Shown in pieces: positions 22,181 to 33,330 of a DNA stretch of 64,000 nucleotides (within the stretch, counting starts at the first letter, position 1; every line of letters begins with the position of its first letter). The translations under genes and the position numbers were made by a program. The stretch comes from Paraphysoderma sedebokerense (lineage: Eukaryota > Blastocladiomycota > Physodermatomycetes > Physodermatales > Physodermataceae): assembly GCA_025602915.1 (NCBI GenBank), contig JAHLJZ010000085.1, positions 1 through 64,000 on the forward strand, written 5' to 3'. The notes under the pieces were generated by a model. That model worked only from the letters and a program-made list of their open reading frames with translations, was not told the DNA's origin and did not search any database.

Positions 22181-23999
22181 ATGAGAAACTCATGTTGTCC
22201 TTCGTTCTTCCGTCACCGCTACATTCTCATCCGTTTCTCCAAAACCTCGTTCCAAAGGATCTTGACCAAATTGATCGTGTTAGCATGTCATCTGTTGGTG
22301 ATTTTGACGATATCAAAGTATTCAGTTCAACAGAATGAATTGACTTCTGTGTTGTGGATGAGTTGGAGTGCGGTGACGGTGGTATTGTATATTTGGGTAG
22401 GAGTGAGAAATCCGGGATTTATAGGTACAGCTTTTAAGCATTTATTTCGCCACTGATTGAATCTCTCTCGTCCGAAATTTTACAACTAAATTATTTTTTT
22501 AAACAGGACAACCTCCACCATTTTTGACCGATTCCTCGTCTTTCTTTGTTCTACCCATTTTCTTTTATCCTAATCGACACCGACGAAACGAGTTTCCATT
22601 CGGAACGTTAAACCCTCCCGATGGACAACCCGAAAATGATCAATCTTTTGTACCGCCCAAAATACAAAAATCCAGGATCATGAATTCACATTCAAATTCA
22701 AATCCGAATTCGCCAACTTCACTTTCATCAAAGTTAAGTTCTAGTTTTAATTCGAATTCAAAGGCAAAATCAGTTTCGACAGATTCGAATTCAAATTCCG
22801 ACGGGTCAAGTAGATGTCACCGAACCGGATTTAAAAACGAGGTTGAAGTTAACATTGAAATGGGGAAATGGAATGGTGACTCTGAGTTTGACGATTTCGG
22901 ATTGAAAACCATTAAACCTAATGTGTTAAAGGAGCAGGAAGAAATTAATGAAATTGAGGATGGGGAGATTGAAAATGACGAAGAAAGTCGTGAATTGTTG
23001 GATGATGGTGATAAGAAGGGGTACAGAGTGTCAAGGGAGAGGAGTAAACTGGAAGTAAATGATGCAGAGTTGAATAACGACAGTGATGGTGGCAGAGGAA
23101 GAGAACAAAGGGAGGTTGGAATTGAATTTTTTGGGGATATTCCGAAACTACCTTGCAGAATTTGCGACGTTGTTCTGCCGTTGAGAGCTCGACATTGTGT
23201 GAAATGTCAGAGATGTGTTATGAAATTCGGTATGTTCTATTTTGTTATTCATTTCCATTCATCCAGATGTGTTCATCTAATGGTGATGTTAATTTGTCAA
23301 TGTCCCGGTTTGCATTCACGATAACCTCCTAGATCATCACTGTTTCTTAATCGCCAATTGTGTCGGACAGAATAACCATGTATTATTTTATACTTATTTA
23401 TTTTTCGAGTCAGTGTTGACTTGGAAATGCATGATTCTGGTATGTAAACTCGCATGCAGTTTAACTTCAACACGGGGAAACTGACTTTTGAATTGTCAAA
23501 TTTGAAGAATTTATCGTTACTATTTAATTTGCCATCATTACACTTTACAACCGATATATTATTATTTATTTCGCTCTTAATTGTCGTTTCTTTTACCGGA
23601 ATTTGTACCGGTTTATTAATATTTCATTCATATCTCGTTCGTATCCTTGCTTTCTTTCGCTGAGTTTCTATTTATACTATCCTAATACTCCTGAACCCTC
23701 AATCGCAGATACTGACAAACCTCACAACATGGGAGTACCTCCGTGGTCCACGATCCATCCACGGAAATCGTGTTCCTTATTTGGCTCTAGACCAATATGG
23801 TATCGATCTTCAACGCGAAGATGTATTTAGTCATGGTGTTTTCATGAATTGTTTGGTGTTTTGGGGCCGATCGGTGGCTTTTGTGCCAAGTATGAAGCGG
23901 TGGTTGGAAGTGAAAGAGAATTATGATGGGCGAAGGATTCCTAGTGGTCGAGCAGGGAAACAGGGGTTGGTTAGTAGAATTTGGAAAATGTGCTTTTAG
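22181..23999 (+). CDS. DHHC-type protein S-palmitoyltransferase
   Basis: Membrane enzyme that attaches palmitate to Cys residues, usually at Golgi/ER membranes. Two N-terminal membrane segments (LIVLACHLLVILTI and SVLWMSWSAVTVVLYIWVGV) are followed by VRNPGFI. A low-complexity insert of about 200 residues rich in Ser/Asn and then Asp/Glu follows. The cysteine-rich domain reads CRICDVVLPLRARHCVKCQR, CVMKF, then after an intron DHHCFLIANCVGQNNH with the catalytic Cys. Two more membrane segments (FTTDILLFISLLIVVSFTGI among them) and the TTWEYL form of the TTxE motif follow. The C-terminus YGIDLQREDVFSHGVFMNCL has the usual PaCCT-like position. The DHHC-Phe form and TTWE recall the ZDHHC12/24 group but this is not certain. 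The ATG at 22,181 precedes the first membrane helix closely. The large insert between TM2 and the DHHC domain is unusual. Confidence 0.85.
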
Positions 24000-24177
24000 T
24001 GGCGGGTAAATTGGCATAAGGTAATTTGTATGATAGCATCGGTTCAGTAAAAGCGTATATTTGCTCAATATTAATGAGCGAAGTATAGTAAAAAGAGTAG
24101 ATCACACAATACAACTAGAAATAAAGTTACCACTAAACTATCACAACCTAAAGCTACAGCAAACTACTAATCACAAT

Positions 24178-27100
24178 TTACAGTCCCGGAAGTCCTCGTT
24201 CGCCAACAGTACTAGATCTATTGCGCTGCTCTTGAGTAGCAATACGTTCCATTTCCAATGCTTTTTGTCTCGTTCCTTCGTCGTCACTTCTACTTAGAAT
24301 TTTATGAGCTTGGGTAATCATTCGCAACGCACCAACTTGATCTTCTAACTCTCGGTCTTCGCGTTTATGTTCCTTAAGAGAGTGACCGTGGACCAGACGG
24401 TTAAATCCAGGGGAATTCGCTAGGAACCTGAGATTGCAACGATCAGAGACATTTGGAATTATTGAGACTGATAAATGGAATTGATAATAAATATAAAAAG
24501 TTTACCGTTGGACTACATCCATAATGAGGAAAACTCCAATACTATAAACCCATACTCTGATGGCGTCCACAATACTGATAGATTCAGTAAACCAGCCAAA
24601 CCTATTCAAAAAGAAAAGGTTCAATCGCGAATCGAGGTGCGACAAACACAAGATTACGTACAAGACAAATAATGTAGCCAAAGTATCAATGAGAAGAACC
24701 GCCCCGATTAACCGCCAACTGGGCATACTTAAATAGAATGGTCCTTCTGTTCTTGTTGAAAAGATTAAAAAGTTTTGCGTCAATGCGATTTCCAAAAATA
24801 CTATAGACTGAGTCGCGGTTGAATATGTGTTGGCTATAATCGCATAAGTCGAAACATAATTAGCTATAATGGCTAGATACGACTAATGTAGGGAAGCGAC
24901 GTACGAGTCAAAGTCGTTGTATGGATAATAAAAGTCCCAGCTACTAAAAGCAATGCTAAGATAACCGAGCTTCCCATTAATCGAGGTAAATTCCAATGAA
25001 CTGGTGACTTGGCGTACGGTGCTCTGCCGAAGGTGCCGAAGTTATACAATTATTCAAGCATGAAACATAGGATGAACAGATATACCTATCGTATGCAATG
25101 GTCAAGACAGCGATGTCACTGAAAATAGCAAGGAACACTACTAGCGTCGGACTATAGAGATAATATTATGAGTCAATAATCACAAAATGAATTCTAATTA
25201 TGTTCATCCTCGACCAATACCTTAGTAGGAAGCGCATAGTTAAAACAGCGAATGTAATATAAAGAACCAAATGAATCGATAATGCTATTCTGTATTCACA
25301 GTATCCGTGCATTCTGTGGAAAATTCGACGGGACGTACGAATTGCATCTTTCAAAATTGGAATTAAAGATTTTTAGGTTTATTTGCTTGAAACGTAGAGC
25401 AGAATGAATAGCAAAAGCCTACCGATTATAACGCCTAAACCAGGGGACACAAAGACAATAGCTGCAGCACTTCGAGCCGCTTCAGTTGCTCCCTGGACTG
25501 CAATTCCGGCATCGGCTTTAGGAATGCAAAGTTAGGATGGATCAGTAGGAAAAGCGTACAACAATAGCTCAAATCTTACCCTTCTTTAGTGCAGGTGCAT
25601 CATTCACACCGTCACCCGTCATCGCTACGTTGACAAGTTAGTATCTGCTCAAGAAAAGCCCGGATAAATTTGGCTCCAGATTACTACGTACCCACAAGAT
25701 GCCCACGGCTTTGTAATATTTCAACAACTCTGTACTTGTGTTCAGGATAGACTTGAGCGAATCCATCAGCTTGTTCGATGTAATCTAATAATAAACTTAA
25801 GAACCTTAGTCCGTCGTTATTAATTCTAGAATAACTAAAAGTACTGACCAGCCAATGTAGCACCATGGTGTGTAGATTCTTCCGTTAAAAGTCTAGTGGA
25901 ATCAAACATTTTTGTTCCCATTCCCAAACGTTTAGCTGTTTCAATAGCAATGGCGAGGTGGTCACCAGTTAACATTTTGATCTTGACACCGAGTTCCTTT
26001 GCTTCTCGAATTGTTTGAGCAGAATCGTCTCGCGGTGGATCTTTTGTTTCGTGAGTAATTGCTTCAAAAAGGCAAGGAAAGAATTATAAGATACCGAATA
26101 GCGACAAAACTCCTAAGATCTGAAAACCATTCAGCAGTTAGATATGCCGTATGAGGAATTTTCGGCGAAACAATTGCTCTCGTAACTAACCTGCCAGTGC
26201 CCATGAACTTTCCATGCTACACCTAGTGACCGAAAACTGAATTCAATTATCAGTATAATACTTCCTACATCAATTAAGGAGCCATATCAATTCAATTACC
26301 CTCTGGAAGCCATTTCGTCGGACGCCCTGTCGTAAGTATCTTTCACTGATTGAGGCAATGGTCCATCTGCTTCTGCAAGCTGAATGACTGCTTGCGTTGC
26401 TCCTTTACAAACAGTTATGGGTTCGTCGTTATTCTTTTGTACTATCGCCGTTACGCGTTTCGAGACAGGGTCTATGAAATGCGTCTTTGTTAATCTACTG
26501 GTTTCAAGAGAAGACACAGTTTCAATAATTACCGAATGGGTTAAATTGCAGAACCTAGATGTAAGAGAGCAGTTAATAATCTTGAACTTCCGGGCTATTC
26601 AACGTTCGGGCTATTCAACAGATAGGCACTTACCTCATATTTATCAATTTCCACAAGTGACCTTCGGTAACGCGGGAGGGATTTTACTATAGCCTTATCA
26701 ATGGGTTCAAGTGCTGATACGCGAAAATCAACATAAGCTGAACAAACTCTAAGCAGAAATAAGAAAATTTACCTTTGCCTTCTCGATGAGAAGCAAGTGC
26801 AGCGGCCACCATTAAATCTACAGAATATAGAGTTGATAGAAGTTAAAGAAAGCAGATCTACACCGAGTATTCAGAAAAAAGCTTTTACCCGTAATATTGG
26901 CACCCGGCATAACGAAAGGATCATGTAACTTGAGCTTGTTCTTCGTGATAGTACCTTTACAAACAGATCAGTACAATATTGAAAACACCGGGACCTCGGT
27001 TCTGATAATCGATATCATACCAGTTTTATCAGAACATAAAATATCTACCCCTGCTAAACTTTCAATTGCGGTCAAACGTTGAACAATAGCCTTTTGATTT

Positions 27101-29355
27101 GTGATCAGTTAGTAAGATTCATACTGATTCGAGGAATGTGAGTATGAACCTTCTTCTTCGCTAGAATCGATGCACCGACAGCCTAGGAAAGTGGGAAAAT
27201 ATCAGTTTAACATGGTAACAGTCTACACGAAATGCAGAATTGTACATACAAGTGTGGTTGTTGTAACAGCTGGCAAAGCAATTGGAACTGCGACGACCTA
27301 TATGGCAATGAGAACCAGTTCAACTGTACGAGATCATTCAAGTTACGGATACTTGCCGTGATGACCATGATCAGCAGAAGGGTCTCCGTGAATGGTGTCC
27401 CGACATAATAAGTCGCAATAATAAGTATGAAAGCAAAGAATAAATCTATAATATCGACATATTATATAATCGATCTACAAGAGAAACAAGAAATGCCAAA
27501 CATACTGATAAACATTAAGAATAAGGCGATTTTGTTTAGGACCTGTCTAAAGTGACCTGTGGATTTGGCTTGCGACACCAACATCGCAGCACGACCGACA
27601 AAAGTATGTTCGGCAATAGCTATCACAAAATGATGTGGTGAGTTGAAATCCTAGAAACACTCGCTGATGTCGTTAGGAACGTACCAACGACGACGGCATA
27701 AGCTGAAATGGGATGTAGGAGTTAATTGCTAGTCTTCAGATAGTTCAGGGAAAATAGTGCAAAAGAGCAAAACCTTGTCCTCGTTTTACAGCCGAAGTTG
27801 AATACAAAAACTCTTGCGGTCGCTTCGAAACTGCCATAGATTCACCTGTAATAGAACTTTGATCCATCTGCAGCACAGTGTCTTCACCACCCAATAACTT
27901 CATATCCGCTGGGCAGACATCTCCTTCTTCGAGGAATACGATATCGCCTGAAACTTCATGTTAGTAATTTTCATTACTGCACATACATATCGACCAAGTA
28001 TACCTGGGACGAGATCGCTCGCGTCAATTTCCTTTTGAACGCCATTTCTGACAACTGTAGCTTTGAGCGCCAATTGCGATTTCAATTGGTTAACTACATT
28101 CTCTGCCTATAAAAATCGTAAATTACAAGTTCAATATTTCAAGCCTCGAAACGGAGCGAACAAGAAAGTCAGGACGGACTAACTTGATATTCCTGCAGAA
28201 AGCCGACAGTCGCGTTTAATATCAGTAAGGCCGCGATGATACCTAGATCAATCTTCAAATTGTCCTGTCAATATCATACTGCTTCTGCTGGTAAGTATTC
28301 ACGGAATCATACCCAGCGTTGTAAGCCAGCGGCTAGAAGTCCGGCGATGATAATCAAAATTTCAATTGGACTGGACCGACGCGTAAATTGAAATAATACA
28401 TTAATGTACTTGCAGAAATAAAAATGTAACAAGAAAAACACACCCCGTGAAATACGAAAAGAATTTTTTTATGTGATTAGTCTTTTCCTCTGGAAGCACA
28501 TTATCACCAAACTGGCGCTTTCGTTTTCGATATTCGTCTTCTTTCAATCCGAAATTTACGTCGGTCGCAAAGTAGCTTTCCGGAATTTTGGATATCTCCA
28601 TTTCTAACATAAGACGACCCTAAGTAACAGCGATACAACAACATTATTATACTAAAGTTCTCACCTTCTGCCTTCGTAACCAAGATATCTGGTTCGTCAT
28701 CGCTCTCGATGTCAACATTTTCATCGACCTCAGGCAACTCATTTAAATGATCTGCTTCGATTCTTGCCGCTTCCACATCTTGAACATCCAAAGTGGGTTG
28801 CCTTCGGAATAATCGCCCCAAAGCAGAAGCGGAACCACCGATATTAGTCAGTGTCCTAACTCTTCCCATTTTCTTGCCTCCTTTTCCTGTGCCACCTGTT
28901 CCAGCCCCGGTTGAATAGGTTCTCGTAAATGGGCCGGTGTCTGACTGGGCGCCGGCATTCGCCGTTGGGTCATAATTGGGATCTTCCACATCAAATGTAG
29001 AGATTTGGGTAGGGCTCAGTGTTGGACGGACAGGCGCAGTATAAACCCGACGTAAATCCAAGGCTGGGGGTTGTCCGCTCTCTGCTGACTGGCGAGGTTG
29101 GTTGACATCGACTGGCATTTCAGACACCTCATTTACGTTAATTCGCGCTGCATTAGATTGTGTCGTTCTCTCAGACCCTACGCCAGAGGCTTGGGATGTA
29201 GGATTCAATAAATTGTTCGACGTCACCGTAGGAGAAGGATCAGAAGGATGAACACTAGCGCCGGGAACCGGAACGGACCGTGGAGAAGTCGGTGAATGGG
29301 AGTTTCCATCGACAGCCCTCAAAGGAATACTGATATCAGCTGTGGATAATGACAT
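24178..29355 (-). CDS. PMA1: plasma-membrane H+-ATPase (P3A type, PMA1-like)
   Basis: Proton pump that energises nutrient uptake across the fungal plasma membrane. More than fifteen short introns. Family motifs in order: [20 protein letters not shown] (cation ATPase N-terminal domain, about 28,500); VDILCSDKT, with the phosphorylated Asp, split by an intron (26,954-27,020) from [57 protein letters not shown]; then C-terminal membrane helices. The end [12 protein letters not shown]...ERGLPGL with stop at 24,178-24,180 lies in the regulatory tail region. The first exon encodes about 225 residues before the conserved domain, rich in Ser/Pro/Thr/Gly, far longer than in yeast Pma1. The ATG at 29,353-29,355 ([15 protein letters not shown]) is the first in frame; the next upstream codon candidates are not ATG. 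A TGACGTCA palindrome lies 165 bp upstream. Confidence 0.93.
26591..26619. repeat. 16-bp-period tandem repeat in H+-ATPase intron
   Basis: CGGGCTATTCAAC occurs at 26,591-26,603 and 26,607-26,619, inside the intron between EIDKYE and VLQFNPF. It is a simple local duplication. Confidence 0.75.
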
Positions 29356-29860
29356 TTTCCCTATCCACCCAATTCGATGTACCAATCAATCTTGGGAGAT
29401 GTCGAAGATAAAAAGTTGAAAATTCTGTGATGCAGATTTTTCCGGATTTCGAAGCAGATGAAGTCAACTCATGTCTTTTGTCGTTTCATTTTAAACTCTT
29501 TACTTAGCGGAGTCGCACATGACGTCACTTGTGCAGGAGCTTTTGGGCCTGCCAGCTGTAATTCGAGTCGGTGTGGTCAGTTTTATTAGAATCAGACTTC
29601 TGAACGTCATTGAGCACAGTTTTCTAATCACTGGCGAGAAAGGCCTACTTCAGGTGAGCTCATTATCTACGGGTGTGAATGATAATTATCCGGCGACTTG
29701 CAAGCTTACACGTTCAAACTTCAAATCTGCCGAAATTCATCTGTGGATTTTGGAATGTGGAATAAATTTGTGGCATATATAAATCAATTTACTAATTCAT
29801 ATTTACGATATTAGAGTTTGCTTAAATAAATATGTATTGAAACAACTAACTTCACAATTA
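29356..29860. promoter_or_regulatory. H+-ATPase upstream region with CRE-type palindrome
   Basis: 505 bp between the ATPase start and the 3' end of the next minus-strand gene. TGACGTCA at 29,520-29,527 is the consensus of ATF/CREB bZIP factors. A plus-strand 87-codon ORF starts in that word (29,519-29,782) but has no family pattern and is not called. Confidence 0.4.
29520..29527. promoter_or_regulatory. TGACGTCA palindrome upstream of H+-ATPase
   Basis: Perfect CRE/ATF consensus, 165 bp before the ATPase ATG. Function is inferred from the motif. Confidence 0.4.
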
Positions 29861-30739
29861 TCACATATGCCCGCGTCTTTTTAAATGTCCCATAACCATT
29901 TTGACTCTTTCAATCGCCTTCCTTACGATTTTAGATTCGCTATCCGCATCAAAATCATTATTCATATCCTCAGTTGATTTATTCTCCGCGCCTTGCAAAC
30001 TCGTCATCGCGACTCGCTTCTCTAAACCGTCCAATACTTTTTCCCATTCTTCTGCATACTGTAAGTCTTCTGAATAAATATCATCCACATAAGAATTCGC
30101 AAGTAAATAGTTGATGATATCTATACCATCCATATCCGAATGTAAGTCTGTTATCCAAGCCGGCTTCTGTACCTCTATACTTTGAGGTTGTTTTGATTGT
30201 GGAGTCGTCGATCTCAAAGGTGGAAGATTTGTGCGGTGAGGTTTATCGTAAATTGAGTCCGAGTAGATTTCATCAGTGTATGATGCTGCATGAAGAAAGT
30301 CTACGACGGTTGACCCATCTTGCGTTGACTGAGCGAAATGATGAACTTGCTGGTGATCTTCGAAATGATGATAATGTGGTGGGTGACCATATCCCTGCAT
30401 TTCTTTCACAATAGCGTTATCGAATTCATTCTGCCATTGGCCTTCTTCCGAGGAGAATGTGACGTTATTGGGACCAGCAAAAGTATTGAACTCTGATTGC
30501 AACTGGGCTGTCCTGGTCGTGGGTCGAAAAGGGCCCAGGGAGGGTGCCCTCTGCTGTAAAGGTTGAGAAGTCGAGGCGACCTCGTTCAATACGCTATCCC
30601 ACTGCACATTGCTATGACTGCTTTCTTTCTGAGATGAATTTAATGACGTCAATGAAGGGATAAAGGATAGAGGATTAGTCGAAGATGAAGTGGCCGGATT
30701 AGGCGGGTGACTCCCCTGAGAATTAGATGAGGAGGACAT
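29861..30739 (-). CDS. uncharacterised protein with duplicated SYxDEIYS motif
   Basis: Single exon, about 292 residues. The ATG at 30,737-30,739 (MSSSSNSQGSHPPNP) is used because no ATG lies further upstream in the open frame. The first half is disordered (Ser/Pro/Gln). A WQNEFDNAIV segment has the WxxxF pattern that binds Pex14 in peroxisomal receptors. Two related motifs follow: DGSTVVDFLHAASYTDEIYS (about residue 140) and DGIDIINYLLANSYVDDIYS (about residue 200). The protein ends in a basic helix, KIVRKAIERVKMVMGHLKRR. The layout resembles small fungal proteins with one such motif; I cannot name the family. A peroxin link (Pex20-like) rests only on the WxxxF word and is weak. CACGTG lies at 30,879-30,884, 140 bp upstream. 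Confidence 0.6.
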   Translation of the reverse strand: MSSSSNSQGSHPPNPATSSSTNPLSFIPSLTSLNSSQKESSHSNVQWDSVLNEVASTSQPLQQRAPSLGPFRPTTRTAQLQSEFNTFAGPNNVTFSSEEGQWQNEFDNAIVKEMQGYGHPPHYHHFEDHQQVHHFAQSTQDGSTVVDFLHAASYTDEIYSDSIYDKPHRTNLPPLRSTTPQSKQPQSIEVQKPAWITDLHSDMDGIDIINYLLANSYVDDIYSEDLQYAEEWEKVLDGLEKRVAMTSLQGAENKSTEDMNNDFDADSESKIVRKAIERVKMVMGHLKRRGHM

Positions 30740-31020
30740 CTCTGGTATAGCCGTCTCTACCGACGTCCACACAGACTGTCTTTAAGATACTTCAAATGAT
30801 ATGATATAAAAGCTGTTGAACGAAGGCAGGCTTGAATTACGGATAAAGTTGAATTTGCATTCTGGTGGCTTTGATTTTCACGTGTTGGACGAAGAATAAC
30901 TCAGACACAGGATATTTTTATTTTTGCGGCATGATGTGACTACAGCAAGGAATTGCTTGATAATGGTATACACTACTATATTGGAATACAAGTGACTACT
31001 ACCGTAGGTACGTCCTAAAC

Positions 31021-33209
31021 TCACATAACACTACAGTCAGATTTTGATTTTTTCCTTTCTTGCCGTCCATTGCCATTCCTATCCCCACTTGCACCTCCAC
31101 CATGATTGGATCCAGTCAGATATTCTGTAGCAGCAGCAGCTCCACCAGAGGAACGAGACCTTGGCCCACTTTCTGAAACTTGGATTTGATTTCTTTGCTG
31201 CTCTTCTTCGTGTCTTCGCCGTGATGCTTCTTTGATGTTTTCTTCCTCTTGAAGGGCAATCGCGAGCGCAAGACTGTCCCAAACCAGTTAGAACACCATT
31301 CTTGCCAAACCCTAACGAAAAAAGAACTTACTCAGCGTCCGGGTCAGCGACCCCAGTTTCATTCACTCCGCCCAAATCAACCGCCGCCACGTCTACCTGG
31401 TTACCATATCCTCCGCCGATACTTGATTCAACTTTGGTAAACTCTCCATCAACGAACCAAGAGTCACCTTCAACATCTCGGAGGCTTTCCCAAACGACTT
31501 CAGTCTGATACCGGTACCCTACATCAGTAACGAGAGTATACAATCCAGATGACTCGGGATTAGGCTCGCCTGGGAAGGACGGTTTTTGGAAGAGAACTGA
31601 AAAATGATTATTTCGGAAGAGAATGTAAAGATCTGGAGAGAGCGAAGTACTCAAAGTGTGAAGACCGTAGTAGGATAACTGTGAAGATGTCGAGTTAAGA
31701 AATTCGGAGGCGACAGTCGCTGTGGGATTGGTGAAACAGTGTTAACATTTCGTATTAGGAGAAACATGAGATAAGACGAACCTTCAAAATTAATTTTCTC
31801 TCTTCTCTCCCTTTCTTGTTCTGTTTCATTCGCAACTGGTTTCAATTCGCCATTCTGACCGCCACCTTCTATTACTTTTTCAATAACTTTATTATAGTTA
31901 CCGCATTTCTTCACTACTACATCATACGTTAGCTCATCTTGAGGATCGACGGTCCTGTTCCGCATAAATATAAATCAATTTCACAGAATTTACGACAAAA
32001 GTTTCAACCTTCGAATACGTACCATCCATGAACCAACTTAATTCCTAAAAGATCAAATAGCACCAATTCAGGAGTCAATTCGAAGTTAAAGATTGAATCA
32101 AACTTCACATTCACATCCAAGCCTCTTCCCATATTTGGGATAATCTTTAAGGCATCTTCCAAATTATGTCTAAAATTCAGCTTATTTTCAAGAGAGGTCG
32201 GACTCAATGGAGGCTGCGAAATAGATTGTTTAGCTGACCCTTCGGTTGACGGTTGAGCATCGCGAGGCGGTAAGACGGCAGCGGTCGGTGTTCTTGGGTC
32301 GTCCATTTCCTGTAAGCGTAATCACAAACGATCCATGTTGGCAATATAGGCGAACTTACACTAATGAAACTTGTCCATACCTTCTTAAATCGTTTCAATA
32401 TATAATCACCAATTAAGCCCACGAGATATTCAAAATTTACAGTTTCAAGGTGCTGGGGAATATGGATTTCGTTTTTCAGTATAAGAAGATTACCTTCAGT
32501 TGAAAGTAACATTAAGGATTGGATTTACAGCAAAATTGCACAATACTGAAGGGATTTGAAAAGAATGAACTTACAAATCGCTAGAGTGATGGAGTAAAAC
32601 GTGTTAATTAATCAGCGAACATCAAAGTTATAGAGGTTAACAGTATAGTCTCAAACTTAACAGTTGTGGCATTATTGGTGTTTCTATACTGCGAATATTT
32701 GAATTCAGACGTAAAAATAAATGAGAAAACGAACCTATTAGTCCGCACGGCCCAAATTCATTCTGCAGTATAATCTTCAGACTCTGCCGCATTAACGTCG
32801 CATAATGAGCCACATATACTGGTTTTAGCAAATAAACATCCTTATGTGATTCATTATTGTCATTGTTAATTGATGTTTGATTGGGCTTTGCCTTGTCTGT
32901 TGGAGCCGGTCCTGAGGAAGAGTTCGGTGCTGTTGGTTGAATATTCGTTTTTGAAACTGGACTTTGCGTCGAAGGACCGGCGATGGATAATGCAGAAAAG
33001 TCGGCCGATACAGATTCTATGTTGTTGTCTACGGCCGATACAGATTCTATGTTGTTGTCTACATCTTTGGGTTCGTCCTGCATGGAGGAATTCATTGTTT
33101 GAACGTCTGTAATCGCTTCGTTTCTCGGTTCATTGGCAGTCGGGCCGGATGGGGCAGAGGTCTCGGCCTCAAATAGATGGTTTGAAGGAACTTCGTTATT
33201 GGAATTCAT
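31021..33209 (-). CDS. MINDY-type deubiquitinase (DUF544) with C-terminal CaaX box
   Basis: MINDY (FAM63) proteases trim K48-linked ubiquitin chains. Start at 33,207-33,209 (MNSNNEVPSNHLF). A disordered N-terminus precedes SLKIILQNEFGPCGLI, the catalytic Cys site (NENGPCPL in animals; here F and G replace N and P). Later exons give LVGLIGDYILKRFKK, RHNLEDALKIIPNMGRGLDV, LTPELVLFDLLGIKLVHGW, TVDPQDE, ASEFLNSTSSQLSYYG and VVWESLRDVEGDSWFVD, all in family order. The last exon (31,021-31,280) has a short helix with LALAIALQEEE, fitting the family's ubiquitin-interacting C-terminus, and ends KSKSDCSVM and stop. The CSVM tail is a CaaX prenylation signal, as in MINDY1 (SDC-aa-x). One splice acceptor near 32,520 could not be resolved. 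A 30-bp in-frame duplication doubles VDNNIESVSA in the N-terminus. Confidence 0.88.
33002..33061. repeat. perfect 30-bp tandem duplication in MINDY coding exon
   Basis: The 30-bp unit at 33,002-33,031 is repeated without mismatch at 33,032-33,061. It is in frame and doubles ten residues (VDNNIESVSA). The lack of differences points to a recent event. Confidence 0.9.
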
Positions 33210-33330
33210 TGGAGTATATGGGTGAATAACAAACTCTAAATGTATTTGAATGTAATGCAAATGTCGAATGTGTTCTAAGTATGCGAGTTTTCACCTTTCA
33301 GTCGCGAGCGGATTTCGTGCGCAGCCGAAT

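Noticed and set aside
29519-29782. 87-codon plus-strand ORF near the ATPase promoter
   Set aside because: No family pattern; its start lies in a CRE-type promoter word.
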